Assembly (NCBI GenBank): GCA_963711505.1
Contig: CAVQEJ010000006.1
Location: forward strand, 310,001-374,000
DNA: 64,000 nucleotides
Direction: 5' to 3'
DNA from: JAGWRA01 sp963711505
Lineage (GTDB): Bacteria; Acidobacteriota; Vicinamibacteria; Vicinamibacterales; CAVVIG01
In this document: piece after piece, positions 47,001 through 55,401 of the stretch
How the letters are laid out: the number at the start of each line of letters is the position of its first letter
How positions within the stretch are numbered: position 1 is the stretch's first letter
Program-made: the position numbers and the translations under genes
Notes under the pieces: generated by a model
What the model was told of the DNA's origin: nothing
The model's database searches: none
The model's input: only the letters and a program-made list of their open reading frames with translations

Positions 47001-47176
47001 TTCTCTCAGTACGCGTGGGGCCCCACCCCCACGCGGAACTGACGCTGATGCCTCGCCTCGGATTCTCAGGTCCTCGGCTCGGCATGGCCGCAGGCGCTGG
47101 CTTCTCTCAGTGCGCGTGGGGCCCCACCCCCACGCGGAACTGACGCCGATGCCTCGCCTCGGATCTACATGTCCTC
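47001..47176 (+). repeat. dispersed repeat R1, two direct copies
   Basis: Copy A 47001-47088 and copy B 47102-47176 share TCTCAGT(A/G)CGCGTGGGGC, CCCACCCCCACGCGGAACTG and ACGC(T/C)GATGCCTCGCCTCGGAT; each contains the short hairpin GCGTGGGG/CCCCACCCCCACGC. A third copy is inverted at 29448-29527. They sit in the 323-base gap between the EcsC and ABC-permease genes, where nothing coding is visible. Confidence 0.8.
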
Positions 47177-47177
47177 G

Positions 47178-47219
47178 CCCTTCGACTTCGCTCAGGGCGA
47201 CCCTGAGCCCGCCGAAGGG
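47178..47219 (+). repeat. double-stem palindromic repeat R4
   Basis: CCCTTCGACTTCGCTCAGGG followed by CGACCCTGAGCCCGCCGAAG and GG: an outer stem CCCTTCG/CGAAGGG and an inner stem TCAGGG/CCCTGA with loop CGA, joined by bulges. In other genomes the same palindrome translates to FDFAQGDPE-type artefactual peptides and is widespread in Acidobacteria, Chloroflexi and Deltaproteobacteria, to my recollection. It lies 68 bases upstream of the ABC permease start. Confidence 0.75.
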
Positions 47220-47286
47220 TCGGCTCGACAGGGCCTCCGGCGAAGTCTGGTAAACCAAAGGGCCCCGATTTACGTCTACAGGGACA

Positions 47287-49780
47287 ATGCTGAATCTCAA
47301 ATTCGCCCTGCGCACGCTCTTCAAGACGCCGTTCGTCACCTCGGTGGCCATCATCTCGCTGGCGCTTGGCATCGGGGCGAATGCCGCCATCTTCTCCCTG
47401 TTCAACCAGATACTGCTGAGGCCGCTGCCGGTGAGCCAGCCCGACCGGCTGGTGAACCTGAACGCGCCGGGGCCCAAGCCGGGGTCGCAGTCGTGCAACC
47501 AGGCGGGCAATTGCGACGAGGTGTTCAGCTACCCGATGTTCCGCGACCTCCAGCGGCAGCAGACGGTGTTCACCGGCATGGCCGCGCACCGGATGTTCCC
47601 GGCGAACCTGGCCGCCCGGGGCAACACGATCAGCGCGCAGGGGCTGCTCGTCTCGGGCAGCTACTTCCCGGTGCTCGGCCTGCAACCGGCCCTCGGACGC
47701 CTCATCGGCCCCGAGGACGACAAGGTCGTCGGCGAGTCGCACGTGGCGGTGCTGAGCTACGCCTACTGGCAGTCACGCTTCGGCGGCGATCCGCATGCGC
47801 TCCACGAGAAGCTCGTCGTCAACGGCCAGCCGATGACCGTCGTCGGCGTCGCGCCGCAGGGCTTCGAGGGGACGACGGTCGGCGCGCGGCCGCAGGTGTA
47901 CGTGCCGATCACGCTGCGCGGGCTGATGAACCCGGCGTTCAAGGACTTCGAGAACCGCCGCAGCTACTGGGCGTACGTGTTCGCCCGCCTGAAGCCGGGT
48001 GAATCGATCACGCAGGCGCGCACCGGCCTGAACGTCCTGTACCACAACATCATCACCACCGTCGAAGTGCCGCTCCAGAAGGGGATGAGCGACCAGACGC
48101 TCGCGAAGTTCCGGACGAGGACCGTCGGCGTGGAGCCGGGATCGCAGGGCCAGAGCTCGGTGATCGGGGACGCGCGCGCGCCGCTGACGCTGCTGCTCGG
48201 CGTCACGATCTTCGTGCTGCTCATCGCCTGCGCGAACATCGCGAACCTGCTGCTGGCGCGGTCGGCGGCCCGCGCGGGCGAGATGGCGGTGCGGCTGTCG
48301 ATCGGCGCCGGCCGCTGGCAGCTCGTCGGGCAGTTGCTGGTCGAGTCGTGCCTCCTGGCGCTCTTCGGCGGCCTGGCCGGGCTGCTCGTGGCCCACTGGA
48401 CGCTGAACCTCATCGCGTCGCTGCTGCCGTCGGAAGTGTCGACCACGATGCAGTTCGCGCTCGATCCCACCGTCCTGCTGTTCGCGGCGGCGCTCACGAT
48501 CGGCACGGGCCTGCTGTTCGGCATCTTCCCCGCCCTGCACAGCACGCGGCCCGACCTCATTGCGACACTGAAGGGCCAGGCGGGACAGCCGGCGGGCGCC
48601 CGCGCGGCGGCCCGCTTCCGCACGTCGCTGGCCACGGCCCAGATCGCCCTGTCGATGGCGCTGCTCGTCGCGGCCGGGCTGTTCACCCGGAGCCTGATGA
48701 ACATCAGCCGCGTCGACCTCGGGCTGAAGGCCGACCACGTCATCACGTTCGGCATCTCACCCGAGCTCAACGGCTACGAGCCGGAACGCTCGCAGGCGCT
48801 GTTCCAGCAGGTCGAGGAGCAGCTCGCCGCCCTGCCCGGCGTCACCGGCGTCGGCGACTCGCTGGTGCCGCTGCTCGCCGGCGACAACTGGGGCAGCGAC
48901 GTCTCGGTCGAAGGCTACCAGGCGAGCCCCGACACCGACATGAACTCGCGCTACAACGAGGTCGGTCCCGGATACTTCCGCACGCTCGGCATCCCGCTCA
49001 TCGCCGGCCGCGACTTCACCCGCGCGGACGCCGGCAAGGCGCAGAAGGTCGCCATCGTGAACGAGGCGTTCGCGAAGAAGTTCAACATCTGGCCGGATGC
49101 CGTCGGCAAGCACATCGGCCGCCGCAGCGGGACGCCGGACACGCTGATCGTCGGCCTCGTGCAGAACGCGAAGTACAGCGACGTGAAGGACAAGGTGCCG
49201 CCGGTCTTCTTCCACCCGTGGCGGCAGGACGCGGAGGTCGGATCGATGTACTTCTTCGTCCGCACGGCCATGGATCCGCACGACTTCCTGGCGAACATCC
49301 CGAAACTGATGACCAGGCTCGACCCGAACCTGCCGGTCGAGGATCTGCGAACGATGCCCGAGCAGGTGAGGCAGAACGTCTTCATGGACCGCTTCATCAG
49401 CGTGCTGTCGACCGCCTTCGCGCTGCTGGCGACGCTGCTCGCCGCCGTCGGCCTCTACGGCGTGCTCGCCTACACGGTCGCGCAGCGGACGAAGGAGATC
49501 GGCCTGCGGATGGCCCTGGGCGCGGATGCGTCACGGGTGCGGCGCATGGTCCTGCGGCAGGTCGGGCTCATGACGGTCGTCGGCGGCATTGATCGGACTC
49601 GCAGCCGCCATCGGCCTCGGCCGCCTCGCGCAATCGCTGCTGTACCAGCTCCAGGGATGGGATCCGGTGGTGCTGGCCGTCTCTGCCGTCGTGCTGTCGC
49701 TGGTCGCGTTCGGTGCCGGCCTGATTCCCGCGCAGCGGGCGTCACGGGTGGATCCGATGACCGCGCTCAGGTACGAATAG
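47287..49780 (+). CDS. MacB/FtsX-type ABC permease (acidobacterial ADOP family), one frameshift
   Basis: About 830 residues. First helix TSVAIISLALGIGANAAIFSLFNQILLRPLPV and a periplasmic MacB core (VFSYPMFRDLQRQQTVFTGM, LVVNGQPMTVVGVAPQGFEG) precede the first FtsX domain (LLLGVTIFVLLIACANIANLLLARSAARAGEMAVRLSIGAGR). A second MacB core and FtsX domain follow, giving two fused permease units of eight helices. A slip near 49589 leads to the last helices and TALRYE end. The family is expanded in Acidobacteria and lacks an adjacent ATPase gene here. Likely exports an antibiotic, peptide or lipoprotein with a distant ATPase. Confidence 0.9.
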
Positions 49781-50691
49781 GATCTTCTCCCAGCGCCTTC
49801 CCCAGCTCCCTTGCCATGTCAGGAATGAGGTCGGGACCGAAGAAGAGATGGATCATGCCGGCGTACCGCTTCGCCGTGACGGCCACGCCGGCCTCGCGCA
49901 GGCGCGCGGCATAGGCCTCGCCTTCGTCGCGCAGCGGGTCGTACTCGGCGGTCACGACGAACGCGGGCGGCAGGCCGCTCAGATCGAGCGCCCGCAGCGG
50001 TGAGGCCAGCGGGCTCTCGCGATCGGCCTCCGACGGCGCGTAGTGATTCCAGAACCACCGCATGCTGCGGGCCGTCAGCCCGCACCCCTCGCCGTTCTCC
50101 CGATAGGAAGCCGTATCGAACCGCCCGTCGGTGACGGGCGCCTGGAGCAGTTGAAAGACGATGCGCGGTCCGTGGCGGTCGCGCGCGAGCCTGGCCACCA
50201 CCGCAGCGAGCGTGCCGCCCGCGCTGTAACCGCCGACGGCCAGGCGTGAAGCGTTGCCGCCCAGCGCCGCCGCCTGCCCGGCCACCCAGACCGTCGCATC
50301 GTAAGCGTCGACCACGGCCGCCGGAAACCTGTGCTCGGGCGCGTGGCGGTAGTTGACCGAGACGACCAGGCAGTGGGCGCGGTTCGCCATCGCACGGCAG
50401 ACGAAGTCGGCCGTCTCGAGATCGCCGCGCACCCACCCGCCGCCGTGGAAGAAGACGTACACGGGCAGCGGTCTGTCGCTCGCCGGCGCATAGAGCCGCG
50501 CCGGAATCGTCCGTCCCTCGAGCGGCAGCTGCAGATCCTCGACGCGCGCCACCGGCCTCGCCCGGGCCCAGCTGCGCCGCGAGCCGCCGCGACTGCGCGC
50601 GGGCTTCCTCCACGGTCAGGTCGGCCACCGGCTTCTCGCCGGCAGCAGTCAGCTTGTCGAGGTAGGCGCGGGCGCGGAGGTCGAGGGGCAT
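49767..50691 (-). CDS. alpha/beta-hydrolase (hormone-sensitive-lipase-type esterase), one frameshift
   Basis: About 308 residues from ATG 50691. N-terminal helix LDLRARAYLDKLTAAGEKPVADLTVEEARAQSRRLA is the usual cap region; after a slip near 50565 come VYVFFHGGGWVRGDLETADFVCRAMAN (HGGG oxyanion motif), VSVNYRHAPEHRFP, the nucleophile serine in LAVGGYSAGGTLAAVVAR, Asp in VTAEYDPLRDEGEAYA and His in GMIHLFF. These complete the catalytic triad of HSL-family acetyl or carboxyl esterases. It converges with and overlaps the ABC permease gene by 14 bases. Confidence 0.9.
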
Positions 50692-50750
50692 GGGGGAGAC
50701 TCTGTCACGTGCGACGTGCAGGGTGCAAGATGCGACGGGCGACGGGCCGT

Positions 50751-50800
50751 GAGCAATACCCATTGCTCATTGCCGCATGGGGTGGGCCCATTGCGACGTA
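50751..50800 (+). repeat. CCCATTGC word repeats
   Basis: GAGCAATACCCATTGCTCAT then TGCCGCATGGGGTGGGCCCA and TTGCGACG. Same word family as 19121-19232. It is preceded at 50706-50740 by degenerate CGTGC/GCGACG words and fills the spacer between the esterase start and the 6-hydroxycyclohexenecarbonyl-CoA dehydrogenase stop, where no gene is seen. Confidence 0.68.
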
Positions 50801-50929
50801 GAAGGTCAGCGCCTTCGAGCGTGCGAGGCGGAACGGGAACAGGGGGCTCGAAAAGAAGAGCATCAGGCCGTTGGATGTCGGAGTCCTGGAACCCTTACCT
50901 CACGTGCGTGCCCCTGTCCCCGTCCACTG

Positions 50930-51955
50930 TCAGGGAACGATGACCGTCCGGATCGCCGCCCCCGAACGCAGGGTATCGAGCGCCGCATTGATCTCGTTCA
51001 GCGGAAAACGGTGCGTGACGAGCTCGGCCACCTTGATGCGCCCCTGGCGCGCCAGCTCGATGACGCGCGGATAGTCGACCGGCCGGCAGCCGAGCGACCC
51101 GATCACCTCCATCTCGCGGTACATCACCCGGCCGGCGTTCAGCGCCAGCGTGTCGGAGCTGTAGCCGACGAGCACGAGGCGGCCGCCGGTGCGGACGCAG
51201 CCGAACGCCTGTTCCTGCGACGCGGGCCGCCCCACCACCTCGAACGCCACGTCGACGCCGCCGCCGCCCGTCAGCTTCCGCACTTCCTTGTCGAGCCGCG
51301 GCGTCTCCGCCGGGTTCAGGACGGCCTCGGCGCCGAGCCGCGTCGCCCACGCGAGCTTGTCGGCCGACAGGTCGGCGGCGATCACGCGGCCGCCGAGCGC
51401 CGCCGCGATCTGCACGACGTTCAGGCCGACGCCCCCGCACCCGATCACGAGCACCCAGTCACCAGGCGCGACGCGCCCCCGGCGGACGACGGCGTGGAAC
51501 GGCGTCGTGATCGCGTCGGCGATGATCGAGCCCTCGACGAGCGGCACCTCTTCGGGCAGACGGAAGAGATCCTTGGCCGGCGCCACGACGAACTCGGCGA
51601 AGCCGCCATCGAGGTTGTTGCCGAGCATCTGGTTGTGCTCGCAGATGTTCTCGCGGCCGCTCCGGCACGCCTCGCAGGTGCCGCAGGTCAGCACCGCCGG
51701 CAGCAGCACCCGTTCCCCGGTCTTCCAGCCGCTGACATCCGCGCCGAGCGCCTCGATCGTGCCGGAGATCTCGTGACCGAGAATGAGCGGCGGCGTCTTG
51801 AAGGTCGGCGTCCCGTGATCGATATAGTGCAGATCGGTATGACACAGCCCGCAGGCCGCCACGCGCACCAGCGCCTCGCCCGCTCCGGCCACCGGCGTCG
51901 GCACGTCGGTGACGTCGAGCGGCTGGTTCGGCCCTCGAAAGATGGCAGCTCTCAT
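50930..51955 (-). CDS. had: 6-hydroxycyclohex-1-ene-1-carbonyl-CoA dehydrogenase-like zinc alcohol dehydrogenase
   Basis: 341 residues, ATG at 51955. Medium-chain zinc ADH: catalytic zinc ligands in VAACGLCHTDLHY and GHEISG, structural zinc in TCGTCEACRSGRENIC, nucleotide site VIGCGGVGLNVVQIAAALGGRVIAADL. The general family includes many alcohols as substrates, but the gene is last in a benzoyl-CoA reduction operon and overlaps the preceding reading frame (ATGA at 51955-51952), which fits Had/BzdX: oxidation of the hydroxyl made by dienoyl-CoA hydration, giving 6-oxocyclohex-1-ene-1-carbonyl-CoA and NADH. Function is context-based. Confidence 0.82.
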   Translation of the reverse strand: MRAAIFRGPNQPLDVTDVPTPVAGAGEALVRVAACGLCHTDLHYIDHGTPTFKTPPLILGHEISGTIEALGADVSGWKTGERVLLPAVLTCGTCEACRSGRENICEHNQMLGNNLDGGFAEFVVAPAKDLFRLPEEVPLVEGSIIADAITTPFHAVVRRGRVAPGDWVLVIGCGGVGLNVVQIAAALGGRVIAADLSADKLAWATRLGAEAVLNPAETPRLDKEVRKLTGGGGVDVAFEVVGRPASQEQAFGCVRTGGRLVLVGYSSDTLALNAGRVMYREMEVIGSLGCRPVDYPRVIELARQGRIKVAELVTHRFPLNEINAALDTLRSGAAIRTVIVP

Positions 51956-52257
51956 GTCTCGCCCTCCCGCCTGCGTGTATAGACGACCTTGAAGTTCAGC
52001 AGCATCACGAGCTGACAGTCGGCACAGTCGGGATCGAGCGCCTCGATCTTCACCGGGTCGGCCGCCACCTCGAACCCGAGCGACTCGTACAGCGCGGCGG
52101 CCTCGGCCGCGCGCCGCCCGTCGGCGACGAACCGCCGCTCCCACCCGGCGGCCACGCGCGCCGGGTCCGGGGCGATCGACTCGTCGCTCAGCACGCGCCG
52201 CTCGCCGAGCACCATCGCCTTCAGCGCATTCAGCCGCGCGCGATGTTCATCGCCCAT
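51952..52257 (-). CDS. small protein of unknown function in the benzoyl-CoA operon
   Basis: 101 residues, ATG at 52257 (GDEHRARLNALKAMVLGERRVLSDESIAPDPARVAAGWERRFVADGRRAAEAAALYESLGFEV). The C-terminus holds a CADCQLV motif: VKIEALDPDCADCQLVMLLNFKVVYTRR, with a C-x-x-C that could bind a metal or form a disulphide. The protein is charged and helical at the start, so it is likely soluble. It sits between the reductase ATPase gene and the dehydrogenase, overlapping the latter's start. I do not recognise the family. Similar short genes accompany anaerobic benzoate operons, so an accessory role is plausible. Confidence 0.72.
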   Translation of the reverse strand: MGDEHRARLNALKAMVLGERRVLSDESIAPDPARVAAGWERRFVADGRRAAEAAALYESLGFEVAADPVKIEALDPDCADCQLVMLLNFKVVYTRRREGET

Positions 52258-52378
52258 GTCGTTCCCCGCTCGCAGAGGCGCCAGCGCCGGATTCTCCGTC
52301 CCCACGCGCGGGGGCGCCTGCGGCCGTTGCGCACGGGGATGGCGAAGAACCCGCCAGCACCGGTGTCTCTTCCCTGAC

Positions 52379-52434
52379 CGTAGGGGCCGCCCAGGCCGCC
52401 ATTCAGGCCGTGTGGCGGCCCGTGAACGCCTACG
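52379..52434. repeat. hairpin repeat R3 copy in the benzoyl-CoA operon
   Basis: CGTAGGGGCCGCCCAGGCCG to GGCGGCCCGTGAACGCCTAC and G: ends CGTAGG/CCTACG and inner GGCCGCC/GGCGGCC are complementary, with ATTCAGGCCGTGT between. It lies directly after the last conserved residues of the second ATPase subunit gene and before the 101-residue gene, so it would be in the middle of the operon transcript. Compare 31649-31740. Confidence 0.65.
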
Positions 52435-52439
52435 CCGGT

Positions 52440-53246
52440 GCGCCGCTTCCGCCGCCAGCTTCTGCAGCCGGTGCTGTCCGAGCAGCGCGGCGCCGAGTGC
52501 CTGCGTGTACTGCACCAGGTCGCCCTCCGGCACGTTCACCGGCTGCCCCAGCTGCTCGCGGATGACGGTGACCATCTTCTCGAAGCGCAGGATGCCGCCG
52601 ATCAGCGTGAACTCCGGCTCCATCTGCACGCGCTTCATCAGCTGCACCGACCGCCCGACGAGCGACACGATCGCGCCGTGCATGATGTCGGCCGGCGGCG
52701 TCCCTTCGGAGAGGTGGTTGATGACCTCCGACTCGGCGAAGACCGCGCAGACCCCGGAGATGGCGACCGCGTGCTTGGAGGTGTCGACGAGCGGCCCGAT
52801 CTCCTCGGATGCCGTAGCCCATGTACCGGGCCGTCTTCTCGAGGAACGCCCCGGTGCCGGCGGCGCACTTGTCGTTCAGCCGGAAGCTGCGCACGAACGA
52901 CGCCTCGTCGATCCGGCTCGCCTTCATCGTCTGGCCGCCGACGTCGAGGATCGTCCGGGTGCCGGGAAAGAGGAACGTCGTGCCGCGCGCGCTGGCCGTC
53001 AGGTCGGTCACCTGCGTGTCGCTGAGCGCGGCCTGGTGCCGGCCGAAGCCGGTGGCGATGACGTAGCGGACGTCGGGGCGCTCGAGGCCGGCTTCCTTCA
53101 GCGCCCGGCGCGAACACCCGCTCGGCCACCTCGGCCAGCTTGAAGCCGGTCGGCTCGATCGCGCGGCCGGCGATGCGGCGGTCGTCCCCGAGGACGATCG
53201 CCTTGGTGTAGGTCGATCCGACGTCGATGCCTGCGGTGTATGTCAT
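52440..53246 (-). CDS. ATP-dependent benzoyl-CoA reductase, second ATPase/electron-activating subunit, frameshifted
   Basis: About 268 residues from ATG 53246, overlapping the previous gene by ATGA. ASKHA fold: MTYTAGIDVGSTYTKAIVL (phosphate 1), TRTILDVGGQTMKASRID (phosphate 2), FRLNDKCAAGTGAFLEKTARYMG (first [4Fe-4S] Cys) and SGVCAVFAESEVINHLSEG (second Cys), FTLIGGILRFEKMVTVI (adenosine). Slips near 53100 and 52815 break the frame while all motifs persist; the stop is obscured by repeat R3, so the left end is approximate. Homodimer or heterodimer partners hydrolyse ATP to drive electrons into the reductase. Corresponds to BzdQ/BcrD-type proteins. Confidence 0.83.
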
Positions 53247-54065
53247 GACGTCGCCCTGTGCGCCGGCGGTGCGGGCGTCCGGCTCGCCAGGATGTGGTCG
53301 AGCGCGAACAGGGCCGCCCCGAGCGCGCCCATGAAGTGGGAATCCTCGCTGACGTTCACCTTCAGGCCGAGCCGCTCGTCGAGCGCCTGGATCATCGCCA
53401 GGTTGCGCGCGACGCCGCCCGTGAACGTCACTTCTTCCTCGATGCCGACCCGGCGCAGCAGCCCGACCGACCGGGTGGCGATCGACTGGTGCACACCGAG
53501 CAGGATGTCCTCGATCTTCTTCCCCTTGCCGAGCCACGACAGCACCTCCGACTCGGCGAACACCGTGCAGGTGGTGCTGATCTTCACCGGCCGCTCGCCG
53601 CGCAGCGCCGTCGGGCCGAGGTCGTCGAGCGGAATGTCGAGCGCGCTCGAGGCGGCGCCGAGGAAGCGGCCGGTGCCGGCGGCGCACTTGTCGTTCATGC
53701 AGAAGTCGACGATCTCGCCGCTGTCGGCGCACGCGGATCGCCTTGGTGTCCTGCCCGCCCATGTCGATGACCGTGCGCGTGGCGGGGAACATGTGCACCG
53801 CGCCGCGGCCGTGGCAGCTGATCTCGGTGACCTGGGTGTTGCCGAACGTCACCTTGTACCGGCCGTAGCCCGTGCCGACCACGTACTCGACCTCCTCCTC
53901 GCGCAGGTCGCCGGCGGCCAGCGCCTCGTGGAACGCCTGCTCCGCCGCCCGGATGACGTTCGCGCCGGTCGGCCGGAGCGCGCGGCTCACGATCCGTCCC
54001 GCGCTCGTCGAGGATGACCGCCTTGGTCTGCGTGGACCCGACGTCCACGCCGGCTCCGTACGCCA
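53243..54065 (-). CDS. ATP-dependent benzoyl-CoA reductase, first ATPase/electron-activating subunit, frameshifted
   Basis: About 274 residues, ATG at 54065 with GGAGGGCG upstream. MAYGAGVDVGSTQTKAVILDERG (phosphate 1), VVGTGYGRYKVTFGNTQVTEISCHGRGAVHMFPATRTVIDMGGQDTKAIRV (phosphate 2 region), FCMNDKCAAGTGRFLGAASSALDI and STTCTVFAESEVLSWLGKG with the two cluster cysteines, FTGGVARNLAMIQALDERLG. Slips near 53995 and 53730. At about 30 kDa both ATPases match the Azoarcus-type BzdP/BzdQ pair rather than the longer BcrA. They form an ATP-hydrolysing [4Fe-4S] dimer that transfers low-potential electrons. Confidence 0.85.
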
Positions 54066-54076
54066 TGACGCCCTCC

Positions 54077-55391
54077 CTAGGCGTTCCGGATCGCCGCCTG
54101 CGCCCGGCGGCGACGGCGCAGAGCCCCTCGAAGAACGCGTCGACCCGGTTCTTGAGCTGCGCCTCGGACACCACGCGCCGGTCCATCATGTCCGACTCGA
54201 TGAACAGGCTCGGCACGTCGCGCTCGGCCATCAGCTCGCGCCGGCTGTCGGCCAGCCCGGTCGACACGGTGCGGCAGCTCTTGATCGGGTGGTAGACCAC
54301 GCCGTCCGCCTGGAAGTCGTCGATCATCCCGGTCAGGATCGCGCGTCTGGAAGAACATGCTGTCCATCGCGTCCCGCACGCCGAGCAGGAGCCCCTCGGC
54401 CAGGCTCTCCAGCGGATGCGCCAGGTCGTACTGGAAGTCGATGTTCGAGCCGCCCGACGCGAACCACAGGTAGGTCGAGGCGACGAACGTGCCGCCCGAG
54501 CGCGGTGAACAGCTCGTTGAAGCGGCGGAAGATGGGATAGCAGGGGACGCCGACGAAGATCAGGCGGTACAGCTCCTCGCTGAGCGTGCCGATGCCGTGC
54601 GCCGCCTTGTACTCCATCTCCTCGACCAGCTCGCTGAAGTAAGCGGCCGCCGGCCGCCTCGCCCCGCAGGGCGTTCGCCACGCCGAGGTAGATGGTGCCG
54701 TCCGACAGGGCGTTGAAGACCGACGGCCGGCTCCGGTTCAGCTCGAGCACCCGCCGCCAGCCGTCGGTTCATCGTGTTCGCGTGCCCCATCGTCTCGCGC
54801 AGGCGATCGATGTCGAACGCGCACGCCGCTCACCTGCTCGCAGACGCCGATCAGCTCCTCGAGCTGCGCCTGGACGTAGCGGCGGTCGTGGTCGAAGTCG
54901 CGGTTGCCCGGCCCGCGGATGACGCCCGGCGGCGCGCGAGCCGGGGACGTCGATCGTGACGGTCGGGATGTGGTACATCCGCTCCCAGATCTCCGCCCAC
55001 TTGATGTAGGTGTTGCAGGCATTCGTGTAGACCGCGATGCCCGGCTTCGGAATGCGTGGCCATCGGCAGCTTGCCCATCCGGAGCTGCGTGGCGACGTCG
55101 GCCTTCACGTAGCCGCAGATGTCGGGCGAATAGCCGTAGTCCTCGGCCTCGTTCAGGTACTCGTGCGCCGCGTGGCGCACGGCGGTCTGCAGCGAGTTGA
55201 TCTCGGGGAAGACGATCGGGAAGTCGAACACGCGCAGCAGCTCGGCCAGGCTCCCCATCACGAAGACGTAGGCGCCGCGCCGGTCGTCGGCCGCCGCGGC
55301 ACTCAGCCCGGCGTACCACTCGCGGAACAGCTGCGCGCCGTCCCGGTTGCCCCGTCCCACGATCGTTCTCGTCGCCGGTCTCGGTGGTCAT
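54077..55391 (-). CDS. bcrB: ATP-dependent benzoyl-CoA reductase, BcrB/BzdO-type subunit, about nine frameshifts
   Basis: About 438 residues if assembled, ATG at 55391. Successive frames give EWYAGLSAAAADDRRGAYVFVMGSLAELLRVFDFPIVFPEIN, YGYSPDICGYVKADVATQLRMGKLPMATH, YTNACNTYIKWAEIWERMYHIPTVTIDVPGS, DRRYVQAQLEELIGVCEQVSG, LSEELYRLIFVGVPCYPIFRRFNELF, ILTGMIDDFQADGVVYHPIKSCRTVSTGLADSRRELMAERDVPSLFIESDMMDRRVVSEAQLKNRVDAFFE. These are 2-hydroxyacyl-CoA dehydratase-fold blocks with the cluster cysteines (ICGY, NACN, SCRT) of BcrB. Each block is well conserved and only the frame changes, suggesting indels in assembly. Part of the substrate-binding heterodimer. Confidence 0.82.
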
Positions 55392-55401
55392 GGTGCCGCC
55401 C

